Assembly (NCBI RefSeq): GCF_039535235.1
Contig: NZ_BAAAWU010000001.1
Coordinates: 2,170,001-2,234,000, forward strand
DNA: 64,000 bases
Origin: Streptomyces roseoviridis
GTDB taxonomy: Bacteria > Actinomycetota > Actinomycetes > Streptomycetales > Streptomycetaceae
Direction of reading: 5' to 3'
Below the pieces are notes generated by a model. The model was not told the origin of the DNA and searched no databases. It worked only from the letters and a program-made list of their open reading frames with translations. Both the position numbers and the translations under genes were made by a program. This document shows, piece by piece, positions 28,482-38,395 of the stretch. Numbering within the stretch: position 1 is the stretch's first letter; each line of letters starts with the position of its first letter.

Positions 28482-31400
28482 GTGACCACTCCCCCGTTCG
28501 AGCCGAGCGTCGCCCAGCAGACAGCGCTCGTCGAGCACCTCGTGAGCGCCGTGGTCAGCGACGCGACCGGAGAAGCCCAAGGCGACGTATGCCTGGGCGA
28601 ACCTCCCAGTGCCCGCTATTTCATGGAAAGCCTCGGTCCCCACGCCATCGAGCCGGGCGGCGCCGCTCCACGGTACGGACGGACCACTCCGGACAGCCTC
28701 GGGTTCGAGTTCGAAGCCGAGAACGCCAGCTCCGTCACGGTCAAGGCCAGAGCCTCGTTCTACTACTCGGCGCTGCCGACCCGCGTCCAGCAGCTGGAGT
28801 GGGCCGGCGAACGCGAGGAACCTTACCGACTGGCTCCGTTGTTCAAGCGACTTGGTGTGACGGTCGGGCCGGTGGAGATCGTCCTGGGGCACGAGGCCGG
28901 TCTGCGACAGACCCTGGAGGCCGAGTTCCGGCGCGCCTTCGCGGAGGCTGTCGAGTTGGCTCTTCGCGACCCGCGGATCGACCGTCGCGTCGGGAGCGAC
29001 CGCCGAGAGCGGCTGGTCCCTCCTGCTGCGATGAAGGACGACGACGCCTTCGAACAGTGGCTGGCCCGGGAAGTGGGCGGGGACCCCGTGGTGCCGTCGC
29101 CCGCCGCGCATGTCGTCGTCACGTCGAGGCCGGTCGGCGCCGGTCGGCTCCGTGTGACGGCGACACTCCAGAACCTCGCCAAAGACCCCGTCGTGACCGT
29201 CCAGGGGCGGGGTAGCAACGCCGGCCGTACCCGCCGTGACGAGGCCAGGGACAACGCTCTGTTCCGCGCGGGCCTCGAAGTCGAGGGCGACCGTCTGCTG
29301 CCGATCACGATGGACCTCGGTGCCGACGCCTATCGCTACTCCGGGGAGCTCGGGGCGTACGCGAACAACTGCGGTGTCGAGCCGCGGTGGCACGACGGAC
29401 GACTCGTGGCCGTGCGCAGTGTGCCCGTTCCACAGCACGACACCCACCGCGCCGTGGCCCGGACCGACGAACGATGGGGATACGCGGCGCTCGCGACCGA
29501 CCCGCTGCCTGTGCTCGACGACCTCGCCGACGAGATGGAGGCGTACCTGAACGCGCCGGCCTGGAGCACAGCGGACCTCCAGGACAGGCCCGGACTGGCC
29601 GATCGGAAGGAGGCCGACCGACGGGCTGCCGCGCTCGAGGTCTCGCGGTTCCGCGACGGCATCGCGTGGTTGCGACGGGACAGGCGCCTGCTGGTGGCGT
29701 TCCAGCTCGCGAACGAGTCCATGACGGAGCTCAACCGGCGTCGGAAGCGTCCGAGTCGTGGATGGCGGCTGTTCCAGCTCGTGGCCATCGTCAGCCAGCT
29801 CGGCGCCCTGGCCTGGCGGGAGCACCCGCAGCACCTCTTCTCCCCCGGGCTCTGGGGCGACGACCAGAGCGTGGACCCGACCGAGGCGGCCACCGTCGTC
29901 TGGTACCCGACCGGAGGTGGCAAGACCGAGGCGTACCTCGGACTGGTGCTGGTATGCATGTTCTACGACCGCGCCAGGGGCAAAAAGGTCGGGGTCTCGG
30001 CCTGGTGCCGCTTCCCCCTCAGGTTGCTCACCCTGCAGCAGACGCAGCGGCAACTCGACGTCGTCGCTGCCGCGGACATCGTCCGGGACCGGAACGCCGA
30101 GAGGCTCAAGGAAATCGGCGGTGACCCCGGGTGGCCGTTCTTCATCGGGTTCTACGCCGGCGGCGGCAACACGCCGAACTCCCTGACCACCGACCGCACG
30201 CTCGACCGCCTTCGGTCGAGCGAGGCGGAGCGGCATGCGTTCCGGCTGGTGCACGACTGCCCCTACTGCGGTGAGCGGTCGGTGCACATCCCGCCGCCCG
30301 ACCCCCAGCGCCTCAGGTTGGAACACGTCTGTGGCAACGAACGGTGCGGCAAGGTCCTCCCCATCGTCGTGGTGGACACGGAGATCTACCGCTACCTCCC
30401 CACCGTCGTGGTCGGCACTCTGGACAAGCTCGCGAACATCGGACTGTCGGACCGGTTCGGCGCGCTCTTCGGGGACGTCGACTGCTGGTGCACGCCCCAC
30501 GGATTCGGTCGGGGAGGCAAGTGCCACGAGCGTCATGCACCAGGCCATCCGAAGTCGCCCCCCGAGCCCTTGGGGACTCCCCTCTACGACCCCTCCCCGT
30601 CGTTGGAGATCATCGACGAACTCCACATGGTCAACGAGGAACTCGGTGCGTTCTCAGGGCACTACGAGGGGCTCCTGGCAGAGGTCCAGCGCACGCTGAC
30701 AGCCCGGCAGCGCCCCGACGGACGGGGCGTCCGGATGAAGGTGGTCGCGACCACCGCGACCATCCGTGGCGAGGACCGCCAGAGCGAACACCTCTTCGGC
30801 CTGCGGTCGGTGGTGGTGCCTCTTCCCGGCCCCAACCTCGACGAGAGCTTCTACTGGCGTCTCGACCGCGGTCTTCCCCTGCGCCGCTTCGTCGGGGTCA
30901 TGCCGACACGGGGTACGGCGGAGATGACGCTGGTCAGGATCCTGACGTCCGCGCACCGGGCCCTGTGGAAGCTCGACCAGCGTCGGGACCTTCCCTCGGC
31001 TCTCGAAGCATGGCCGGAGGAGGAACTCCGCGCAGTCGTCGACCTGTACCGAACGAGCCTCACGTATGCGACGACCCTCGTGGACTTCGGCCGTATCCGG
31101 CGCTCGCTGGACACCCAGGTCAACGAGGCCCTGCGCAGGGAGGGGTTCCCCGACCTCCGCGTGGCCGAGCTCAAGGGCGAGACGCGCCTGGACGAGGTGC
31201 GTGGTGTCCTGGACGACCTGGGCAGCACCAACGGCAGCACGGGCATGGTCGTCGCGACGAGCATGGTCAGCCACGGGGTCGACGTGGACCGGTTGAACCT
31301 CATGCTGTTCAACGGGATGCCCAGGTCCATGGCCGAGTACATCCAGGCGTCGTCACGGGTCGGCCGTGCGTACCACGGCCTCGTGTTCATGCTCTTCAAC

Positions 31401-31937
31401 CCGGTGAGGGAGCGGGACCGGTCGCACTACCGGTACCACGGGAAGTTCCACGAGTACCTGGACCGCATGGTCGAACCGGTGGCAATCAACCGCTGGAGCC
31501 GGTTCGCCGTGCGCAGGACCCTCCCCGGGATACTGATGGGCCACCTCCTCCAGATCGCCAACCGGGACTGGTGGCGGGCGGGTAACGCGCCGGGCCACCT
31601 GCACGACCTCTCGAAGATGCAGGCCGCGCTCCGCGATCCTTCGATCGGAGGGCTCGAAGGTGTCCAGCTCACCGAACTGCTGGAGGCACTTCACACGGTC
31701 TTCCAGTCGGATCGCCCGGAGGGCCAGGAGCTCCACAGCGATCTCGAGGACATGGTGGAGCACGCGCTGGCCAGCCTGCGCTCCGCCGGGGCCTCCGCCG
31801 GCCTCTCCGGCGGCAACAACCGCGGATACCGCGCCACAGGCGACTACCTGGGCCTCGAGTACCGGCCCATGACGAGTCTCCGGGACGTGTCCGAGGGCAT
31901 CCCGTTCCACATCGTGTCCGACGGCAGGAGGTCGTGA
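28482..31937 (+). CDS. drmA: DrmA-like helicase (DISARM family)
   Basis: 1151 residues from GTG 28482, chosen because GGGGAG lies just upstream and the earlier frame is not protein-like. Superfamily 2 ATPase: motif I VWYPTGGGKTEAYLGL (from about residue 473), a zinc-binding insert C-x2-C plus C-x4-C (CPYCGERS and CGNERCGK, about 590-625), motif II IIDELHMVNEELG (about 712), motif III VVATTATIRG, and the C-terminal helicase motif GVDVDRLNLMLFNG with QASSRVGRAY (about 930-960). The P-loop wording and DELH box are those of DrmA, the DISARM helicase. In DISARM, DrmA acts with DrmB to block phage DNA. Its stop overlaps the drmB start. Confidence 0.88.
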   Translation: MTTPPFEPSVAQQTALVEHLVSAVVSDATGEAQGDVCLGEPPSARYFMESLGPHAIEPGGAAPRYGRTTPDSLGFEFEAENASSVTVKARASFYYSALPTRVQQLEWAGEREEPYRLAPLFKRLGVTVGPVEIVLGHEAGLRQTLEAEFRRAFAEAVELALRDPRIDRRVGSDRRERLVPPAAMKDDDAFEQWLAREVGGDPVVPSPAAHVVVTSRPVGAGRLRVTATLQNLAKDPVVTVQGRGSNAGRTRRDEARDNALFRAGLEVEGDRLLPITMDLGADAYRYSGELGAYANNCGVEPRWHDGRLVAVRSVPVPQHDTHRAVARTDERWGYAALATDPLPVLDDLADEMEAYLNAPAWSTADLQDRPGLADRKEADRRAAALEVSRFRDGIAWLRRDRRLLVAFQLANESMTELNRRRKRPSRGWRLFQLVAIVSQLGALAWREHPQHLFSPGLWGDDQSVDPTEAATVVWYPTGGGKTEAYLGLVLVCMFYDRARGKKVGVSAWCRFPLRLLTLQQTQRQLDVVAAADIVRDRNAERLKEIGGDPGWPFFIGFYAGGGNTPNSLTTDRTLDRLRSSEAERHAFRLVHDCPYCGERSVHIPPPDPQRLRLEHVCGNERCGKVLPIVVVDTEIYRYLPTVVVGTLDKLANIGLSDRFGALFGDVDCWCTPHGFGRGGKCHERHAPGHPKSPPEPLGTPLYDPSPSLEIIDELHMVNEELGAFSGHYEGLLAEVQRTLTARQRPDGRGVRMKVVATTATIRGEDRQSEHLFGLRSVVVPLPGPNLDESFYWRLDRGLPLRRFVGVMPTRGTAEMTLVRILTSAHRALWKLDQRRDLPSALEAWPEEELRAVVDLYRTSLTYATTLVDFGRIRRSLDTQVNEALRREGFPDLRVAELKGETRLDEVRGVLDDLGSTNGSTGMVVATSMVSHGVDVDRLNLMLFNGMPRSMAEYIQASSRVGRAYHGLVFMLFNPVRERDRSHYRYHGKFHEYLDRMVEPVAINRWSRFAVRRTLPGILMGHLLQIANRDWWRAGNAPGHLHDLSKMQAALRDPSIGGLEGVQLTELLEALHTVFQSDRPEGQELHSDLEDMVEHALASLRSAGASAGLSGGNNRGYRATGDYLGLEYRPMTSLRDVSEGIPFHIVSDGRRS

Positions 31938-33835
31938 TGGCGTTCAACCCGCGGAACGACGACATGGCCCGCGATCGAGGGCAGGTCCTCTACCGGTACC
32001 GCCCCGGTCAGACCTTCGACCACCGCGGCGGCTACACCGCCCAGGTGGTGCAGTTCGGGCGGGACGAGGAGTTCGACGGCCCCTCGCTCGACCGCGATCA
32101 CCTGGTCCAGGAGGCCATGCGGTTCGTACGCAGGTGGCGGGCCGCCGGCCGTGCGTTCGCCGCCGGCTCCGACCGGGCACCCGAGTTCCCCGGAGACGAG
32201 GACCGGCTCGCTGATCGCCACTACGAGGTCGTGGTCCCCGGCAAGGTCTTCTGCCGGATCTGGCCCCGGGTGGTGCGCTGCGCCAGCGGAAGGTGCGGAC
32301 ACGTCTGGTCGGCCGGTGACCCCCGGCCGGGAACGGACGACTGGCCGCCGGCCTGTCCCGCGTGCGGCAACGCCGTCGGTAACCGGCAGCTCCAGTTCGT
32401 GTTCGCACACAGGTGTGGCGAGATGTCACCGATGTACCCGCCGAGCAAGTGCCCCAGAGGTCACACCCGGTTCAGGCTGGACGACCGTGCGAGTCGGTTC
32501 CGCGACTTCCGGTGGGAGTGCATGACATGCGGCTTCCCGCTGGGTGTGCAGTGGAGCTGCAACAACTCCTCATGCAGCTACGCGGACAAGTTCATGCATC
32601 CCCTGCTCCACACGGCGGGGACAGCGCATGTCGGCCAGGGCCTGACGCTCGTGAACGTGACGACGACCGAAGAGGCCGCCCGTCAGAGCAACCCCCTCTA
32701 TACGGCCGCCGTACTCGGCTGGTGGCTCGGTGAGATCACCGAGGAGGAGTTCCGGCGACTCACGGACGGGCACACGGTGGACGTCCCCGACGAGGTCGTC
32801 GAGAGCATCCGTGTGATGGAGGAGGCCGGTCTGCACGACCAGGCGCGCGCGCTGCGGGCGCGCTTCATGCCCGTCGAAGTGGACCATCTGAGGGAGCGGG
32901 TGGGCAAGGCTCTCGGACTAGACACCGAGAGCGACGACGCCCGCGGGCTCGCAGCCGAGCTGCACACCTACCGTCGGGTCCTCAATCTGGAGCGCTTGGG
33001 CGTGCCCCGCCTCCAGCGGGAGGCGCGCAACCCCGAGCGCAGCGCTCTCTACGAGCGTTACCCTGAGGTCCTTGCGGCTGCCGGCCTCGGCCGAGACACC
33101 TGCCTGGTGAGCGATCTCCCGATCACCTACCTCGCGATCGGCTACAGCCGGACGGGTTTCAGCCCTGAGGAGGCGGATCTCGTGCCCTACCGGGGTCGCG
33201 CCTCACGGGGCACGCCCGAGAAGACCCTGCTCTTCGCGCACCCCACGCAGGCGGAGGCCCTGCTCTTCCCGGTGGACAGGGAACGGGTGAGCCGGTGGTT
33301 GGTCCGCAACGAGCTCGTGAGTCGACGCGCCCTCGACGACGCCGGCGGCGTCGCCCAGTGGCTGGTGCACCAGCTCGGTCCGAGCGACGGCAAGGCCCTC
33401 TCCCACGAGACCCGCCCGGCACCGGGGCATCCCGACCTGCCCGTCCACGAGCTGTTCGGTCTGCTCCACTCCCTGTCGCATCAGCTCCTGCGGGCGCTGG
33501 CAGTCGACAGTGGGTACAGCGAGACCAGCTTGTCCGAGTACCTGTTCCCGTACGACCTGGCCTTCGCCATCTATCCCAACGGCGGAAGCGAGTTCAGCCT
33601 CGGTGCCATGCGGACCGTACTCGAGCAGAACCTCGACGCGGTCGTGAGCCGGGCCGTCGACAACGACTCCTGTCTGTATGACCCCAACTGCATGATCACA
33701 AACGAGGGTGCGGACCACGGTTGCCTCCAGCTCCCCGAGACGGCCTGTCAGTCCTGGAACCGGAATCTCTCCCGCTGGCACCTGTTCGGTTCCCCGGATG
33801 GCTCGAGGGTCGGTTACTGGGACCCCACCCTGTGA
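31937..33835 (+). CDS. drmB: DrmB-like DUF1998 protein
   Basis: 632 residues. The ATG at 31937 has GGAGG five bases upstream; a GTG three bases earlier is too close to it. N-terminal and middle zinc-ribbon-like clusters (CASGRCGHVW ... CPACGN at about 115-142; CPRGHTRF ... CMTCGFPLG ... CNNSSC). The C-terminal DUF1998 region (HSLSHQLLRALAVDSGYSE, YDLAFAIYPNGGSEFSLG) ends in a Cys cluster (CLYDPNCMIT, CLQLPETACQSWN). DUF1998 beside a DrmA helicase is the DrmA-DrmB core of DISARM. A strong terminator follows, so drmA-drmB form their own unit. No DrmC (phospholipase D) follows. Confidence 0.88.
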   Translation: MAFNPRNDDMARDRGQVLYRYRPGQTFDHRGGYTAQVVQFGRDEEFDGPSLDRDHLVQEAMRFVRRWRAAGRAFAAGSDRAPEFPGDEDRLADRHYEVVVPGKVFCRIWPRVVRCASGRCGHVWSAGDPRPGTDDWPPACPACGNAVGNRQLQFVFAHRCGEMSPMYPPSKCPRGHTRFRLDDRASRFRDFRWECMTCGFPLGVQWSCNNSSCSYADKFMHPLLHTAGTAHVGQGLTLVNVTTTEEAARQSNPLYTAAVLGWWLGEITEEEFRRLTDGHTVDVPDEVVESIRVMEEAGLHDQARALRARFMPVEVDHLRERVGKALGLDTESDDARGLAAELHTYRRVLNLERLGVPRLQREARNPERSALYERYPEVLAAAGLGRDTCLVSDLPITYLAIGYSRTGFSPEEADLVPYRGRASRGTPEKTLLFAHPTQAEALLFPVDRERVSRWLVRNELVSRRALDDAGGVAQWLVHQLGPSDGKALSHETRPAPGHPDLPVHELFGLLHSLSHQLLRALAVDSGYSETSLSEYLFPYDLAFAIYPNGGSEFSLGAMRTVLEQNLDAVVSRAVDNDSCLYDPNCMITNEGADHGCLQLPETACQSWNRNLSRWHLFGSPDGSRVGYWDPTL

Positions 33836-33841
33836 CCGCCT

Positions 33842-33880
33842 GGTCGTGGGCAGGGCCCACTATCGGCCCTCCCCACGACC
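33842..33880 (+). terminator. Strong terminator after drmB
   Basis: 16-bp stem with one mismatch (GGTCGTGGG, AGGGCC and their complements) and a 7-nt loop, 6 bp past the drmB stop. It separates the drmAB unit from the MORC-Z1 unit. Confidence 0.8.
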
Positions 33881-34027
33881 TGCCCTGCCAGACATCGCAC
33901 GACCCGTTGACCGCCGATCGCACACAAGCGAGCCCGTGTGCAACCCGAACTGGACCTGCTTGACACCGTCGCCTCACATCAGCAGGGCATCCCACTCTGC
34001 TACCCACCCAGGGCCGGATCGGCATAG

Positions 34028-35554
34028 GTGGATACTCGCAACCAGTATCAGAAACCGGAAGCAGGCTGGACATTCGGCGTGAAGTACGACATAGCAGCTC
34101 CGGAACCGGCGGGCATGGTCGCCTCGCTCAGTTCGCTCGGGTACTCCCTGCCTGCCGCCATCGCGGATCTCGTGGACAACAGCATCTCCGCGGGGGCGTC
34201 CACGATCGACGTCGAGTTCACCTGGGCCGGGCAGGACTCCTGGATCGCGGTCGCTGACGACGGTGCCGGGATGACCGCGGGTGAGCTCGTGACCGCCATG
34301 ACCGTGGCCGCGCGAGGCCCTGCGACACCCCGAAGCGCCACGGACCTGGGGCGCTTCGGCGTCGGCCTCAAGTCGGCCTCGTTCTCACAGGCCAGGCAGC
34401 TTACCGTCGCCACCGCCACCGCCGGCGAATGGCACGTACGTACGTGGGACCTCGACGTCGTCGAGAGGTCGGGCGAGTGGCGGCTGCTTCGCGGCGCGGA
34501 CGAGACGACCACCAAGTTGCTCGGCAGGCTCCGAGGTGAGGGGGACCACGGCACCGTCGTGCTGTGGCGGCGCCTCAACGGCTACCACGTCGACGCGGTG
34601 ACGGTGGAGGACGAGCGGACCCAGAAGCAGTTCTACGCGGAGGCCGCCCGCACGGAGTCCCACCTGGGCATGGTCTTCGGCAGGTTCCTCACCGGAAGCC
34701 GACGTCGCAACCTGCGTGTGTCGGGCAGCCCCGTCGAGCCCTGGGATCCGTTCCTGTCCCGTCACCCGTCCGTACAACCGCTTCCGGTCGAGCGTCTGCG
34801 GTTGGGGGCGGGCTCTGTGCGAGTGGAGGCGTTCGTCCTCCCCAGTGCCCAGAGGCTCACCCCGGACGAGTACGAGAAGGCCGGCGGCCCGCGTGGATGG
34901 CTCGACCAGCAGGGGTTCTACGTGTACCGCCGGGACCGTCTGATCCTGGCTGGTGACTGGCTCGGACAGCGCGGGTTGCGCCGCGAGGAGAAGTACAACC
35001 TGGCACGGATCGCCGTGGACATCCCCGCCGAGACGGATGTCGAATGGGGGGTCGACGTCCGGAAGTCCAGTGTCGTCCCGCCCGTCGCGCTGCGTTCTCA
35101 TCTCCGGCGCATCGCTCTACAGGCCAGGAGAAGGGCCGCCGACGTGCTTCGGCACCGCGGGCAGATCGCTGCGCGCACGCACGGGGATCCGCTCGTGTAC
35201 GCATGGAACGTCCGTCGTGTCGACGACCAGGTCACCTGCCGGATCAACCGGGGCCACCCTCTGGTGAAGGCGGCTCTGCGCTCTGGCGGTACCGGCTCGG
35301 ATGACGTGCGTGCCCTGATCCGCCTGCTTGAGGAGACGGTGCCGGTCACCGCCCTCCGCGTGATGCACGAGACGGACACCAGCGACGACCCCGAACCCTT
35401 CGGAGGCCCCGGGCCCGCCGGCGCCGAGGCCACGGAGGTCGCACAGCGCATCTACGAGGCACTGGTCTCCGATGGCCGCTCGCCTGCGGCCGCCCGCGAA
35501 CGCCTCCGGACGATGCCCCCCTTCGACCAGATGCAGGGCTTCTGGAACGGGTGA
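34028..35554 (+). CDS. MORC-like GHKL ATPase
   Basis: 508 residues, GTG start. The Bergerat ATP-binding fold is clear: N-box AAIADLVDNSISAGA (about 42-57), G1 VADDGAGMT (about 76), and G2 GRFGVGLKSASFSQA (about 108-122). The rest resembles the MutL/MORC-type S5 and C-terminal parts found in bacterial restriction-like clusters, with no kinase or gyrase domain. In the families described by Aravind and co-workers, such ATPases are coupled to Z1 helicases, Vsr and cytosine methyltransferases, as here. It probably clamps or loops DNA. No strong RBS precedes the start. First gene of the second island operon. Confidence 0.85.
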   Translation: MDTRNQYQKPEAGWTFGVKYDIAAPEPAGMVASLSSLGYSLPAAIADLVDNSISAGASTIDVEFTWAGQDSWIAVADDGAGMTAGELVTAMTVAARGPATPRSATDLGRFGVGLKSASFSQARQLTVATATAGEWHVRTWDLDVVERSGEWRLLRGADETTTKLLGRLRGEGDHGTVVLWRRLNGYHVDAVTVEDERTQKQFYAEAARTESHLGMVFGRFLTGSRRRNLRVSGSPVEPWDPFLSRHPSVQPLPVERLRLGAGSVRVEAFVLPSAQRLTPDEYEKAGGPRGWLDQQGFYVYRRDRLILAGDWLGQRGLRREEKYNLARIAVDIPAETDVEWGVDVRKSSVVPPVALRSHLRRIALQARRRAADVLRHRGQIAARTHGDPLVYAWNVRRVDDQVTCRINRGHPLVKAALRSGGTGSDDVRALIRLLEETVPVTALRVMHETDTSDDPEPFGGPGPAGAEATEVAQRIYEALVSDGRSPAAARERLRTMPPFDQMQGFWNG

Positions 35555-35617
35555 ACCCGTTGTCAGTGCCCGCCCCTAGCCTGCCCCATGCCGTTCCCAC
35601 CCAGCCGGAGGTCTTCT

Positions 35618-38395
35618 GTGAGTTCCACCCCCGAGGACTCTCTCGAGTCCCTTGCCAAGGCCCGTCGCCTGGTTCTCGCGCTCCTGTCGCAGGACCGTCA
35701 GCCGACGCCGGACGAGGTGCAGAACGCGGTCACCGTCATCTTCGGGATGCTGGCCGGCCAGGGCGAGGTTCTCGACCGTGACCAGCTGGCCAAGGAGATC
35801 GAGGTCCTGACGGCGGTCTTCCAGGAGGGCTCCTCCGGGCTGGAGAGCGACAGCGGGCACGAGCCCTGGCTGCCCGAAGCCAAGAACGACCGGGCCTGGG
35901 ACTTCTGGGAACGTTACCGCCGTTACCTGGAGGACGTCCGGAACCTCCCTCCGGTCGTCGTGCGCCGGCTGGACCAGAGCACGGACGAGGTCCTGAGCCA
36001 GCTCGAGGACCCGCGCCGTGTCGGCTCGTGGCGCCGGACGGGCCTGGTGATCGGGCAGGTCCAGTCGGGCAAGACCGGTCAGTACATCGGGCTCGCCGCG
36101 AAGGCCGTGGACGCGGGGTACCAGTTCGTGGTGATCCTCGCCGGCATCCACAACGACCTCCGGAGCCAGACCCAGCTGCGTGTCGACGAGGGGCTCCTGG
36201 GGTTCGACACCCAGCACCAGCAGCGGTCCAACCAGAACGGGAAGTCCCGCCTCATGGGTGCCGGCAGGATGCCGGGCGCCAAGAAGCTCGACATCGCGTC
36301 CCCCACCAACAGCTCGGAGAAGGGTGACTTCGGCCGGCAGGCGGCCAACGCCGTCAACTTCCCGCTCGGTCGTTTCCCGGTCGTCCTCGTCGTCAAGAAG
36401 CACTGGAAGATCCTCGAGTACCTGCGGACGTGGGTGACCGAGGTCCAGGGCACGGAGGACGAGAGCGGGAACAAGGTCGTACGCGACATCCCGCTGTTCG
36501 TCATCGACGACGAGGCGGACAACGCCTCCATCAACACCGAGCGCGATCCCGACGCGGATCCGACCAGGACCAACGGTGCGATCCGTGAGCTCATGAAGAG
36601 CTTCGAGAAGTCGGCGTACGTCGGGTACACCGCCACCCCGTTCGCCAACATCTACATCGATCCCGACGTCGACCACGCCGAACTCGGCGCCGACCTCTTT
36701 CCCGACAGCTTCATCCGCACTCTGCCCTCGCCAACCAACTACCTCGGTCCGGAACGGGTGTTCGGCCTCCAGGTCGACAACGACGACGAGGAGGACGTGC
36801 CCCCGCTTCCGCTCGTACGCCCCGTGGACGACGCCGAGGGCTGGGTCCCGAGCAAGCACAAGTCCTCCTTCGTCCCCTCCGACGACCTTCCACGGTCCCT
36901 CCGGGAGGCGATCGCCTCGTTCGTCCTCGCCAGCGCTGTACGGCGGGTGCGCGGACAGACGAAGGTGCACAACTCCATGCTGGTGCACGTCACCCGCTTC
37001 ACAGCGGTCCAGGGGATCGTCCGCGACCAGGTGGACGACTACCTGCGGCTCCTCGTGGACTCGCTCCGCGACCGGTACGGACAGGCACCGCAGCGCATGG
37101 CCGAGCTCCGGGCCCTTTGGGAGCGGGACTTCGTTCCCACCACGGACCACTTCCCCGCGGACGAGGCGCAGCGCGTCACCTGGGAGGACGTGGCGAGCCA
37201 GCTCATGCCCGCGCTACGGAAGATCGTGGTCAAGACGGTCAACGGCGCCTCCCGCGACGCACTCGACTACTACGAGCACCGCAGGACCGGTCTCTCGGTC
37301 ATCGCGATCGGAGGCCAGAAGCTCTCCCGGGGCCTCACCCTGGAGGGGCTGACGGTCAGCTACTACCTGCGCACGTCCAGCACGTACGACACCCTGCTCC
37401 AGATGGGGCGCTGGTTCGGATACCGGCCGGGACACGAGGACCTCTGCCGCCTGTACACCACCCCCGACCTTCAGGCGAAGTACATCGAGGTGACTGCCGC
37501 GACGGACGAACTGCGTCGTGAGGTCGAGGAGATGGCGGCGTTGAACCTCAGTCCGAGGTACTTCGGTCTGAAGGTCCGCGCCTCCTCTCTGGGCCTCGCC
37601 GTGACGGCTGCCAACAAGATGCGCCAGGGCACGAAGGTCCTGCTCAGCTACTCCGGTGAGGGACCGGAGACGGTGATCTTCAACGTCTCCGACGGGGTCC
37701 CGGAACACAACCTCAAGGTGCTCGGGGACTTCGTACGCAGGCTCGACGGCCTGGCCACCGCCGACCAGAAGGTAGCGGGTGCCAACGTGACGTGGAAGCA
37801 GGTGCCCTCCGAAGCTGTCGTGGACTTCCTCACCCGCTACGAGACCGACCGCATGGCCCAGAGGGTGCGCCCCCGCTTCATCGCGAAGTACATCGAACAG
37901 TGCATGGCCGTAGGTGAGCTCCCGCAGTGGACCGTGGTCCTGGTCGGGAAGCAGGCAGCCGAGTCCCCGCAGGACATCGCCGGTTACAGCCTGGGGCCCG
38001 TGAAGCGGTCGGCACTCAACGACGTCGAAAGCGACGGTCGGTACACGATCCGCCGCCTGCTCAGCCCTCCCGACGAGTACCTCGACCTCGATCCCGACCA
38101 GGTGGAAGCCGCCTTGGAAGCGACGCAGAAGGCTGCAGTCATCAAGAAGCGGGAGAAGGTGCCCCAGTCGCCTTCGGGGGACCATGTCCGCTGGCAGCGC
38201 CGAGCCGACCAGGCACTGCTGCTCGTCTACCTGGTCGAGCGGCCGACGACGGAGCACGGTGAGGCCCGGCCGCCACTGGTGGGCTTCAAGGCGAGCTTCC
38301 CGCGCTCCGAGCACCAGTCCGACACCGAGTACGTGGTCAACAGCATCTGGCAGAAGGAGGGCCTCGACGCCCTGGACGACGAGGAGGACGAGTGA
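35618..38395 (+). CDS. Z1-domain superfamily 2 ATPase
   Basis: 925 residues. Start set at GTG 35618, which has GGAGG six bases upstream; an ATG at 35588 lacks one. Walker A IGQVQSGKTGQYIGLAAKA (about 145), motif II VIDDEADNASINT (about 296), YVGYTATPFANIYID (about 334), IAIGGQKLSRGLTLEGL and LLQMGRWFGYRPGHEDLC (about 592), all diagnostic of the Z1 family (PF10593-like). It is predicted to translocate or remodel DNA for the neighbouring nuclease proteins. The stop overlaps the next start (GTGA). Confidence 0.92.
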   Translation: MSSTPEDSLESLAKARRLVLALLSQDRQPTPDEVQNAVTVIFGMLAGQGEVLDRDQLAKEIEVLTAVFQEGSSGLESDSGHEPWLPEAKNDRAWDFWERYRRYLEDVRNLPPVVVRRLDQSTDEVLSQLEDPRRVGSWRRTGLVIGQVQSGKTGQYIGLAAKAVDAGYQFVVILAGIHNDLRSQTQLRVDEGLLGFDTQHQQRSNQNGKSRLMGAGRMPGAKKLDIASPTNSSEKGDFGRQAANAVNFPLGRFPVVLVVKKHWKILEYLRTWVTEVQGTEDESGNKVVRDIPLFVIDDEADNASINTERDPDADPTRTNGAIRELMKSFEKSAYVGYTATPFANIYIDPDVDHAELGADLFPDSFIRTLPSPTNYLGPERVFGLQVDNDDEEDVPPLPLVRPVDDAEGWVPSKHKSSFVPSDDLPRSLREAIASFVLASAVRRVRGQTKVHNSMLVHVTRFTAVQGIVRDQVDDYLRLLVDSLRDRYGQAPQRMAELRALWERDFVPTTDHFPADEAQRVTWEDVASQLMPALRKIVVKTVNGASRDALDYYEHRRTGLSVIAIGGQKLSRGLTLEGLTVSYYLRTSSTYDTLLQMGRWFGYRPGHEDLCRLYTTPDLQAKYIEVTAATDELRREVEEMAALNLSPRYFGLKVRASSLGLAVTAANKMRQGTKVLLSYSGEGPETVIFNVSDGVPEHNLKVLGDFVRRLDGLATADQKVAGANVTWKQVPSEAVVDFLTRYETDRMAQRVRPRFIAKYIEQCMAVGELPQWTVVLVGKQAAESPQDIAGYSLGPVKRSALNDVESDGRYTIRRLLSPPDEYLDLDPDQVEAALEATQKAAVIKKREKVPQSPSGDHVRWQRRADQALLLVYLVERPTTEHGEARPPLVGFKASFPRSEHQSDTEYVVNSIWQKEGLDALDDEEDE

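Noticed and set aside
33960..33990. TTGACA box as a promoter for the MORC-like gene
   Set aside because: No acceptable -10 element at 16-19 bp spacing, so it is not listed as a feature.
33836..34027. DrmC (phospholipase D) gene after drmB
   Set aside because: No HxK-x4-D motif appears in any frame of this gap or in the genes that follow, so a complete classical DISARM is not claimed.
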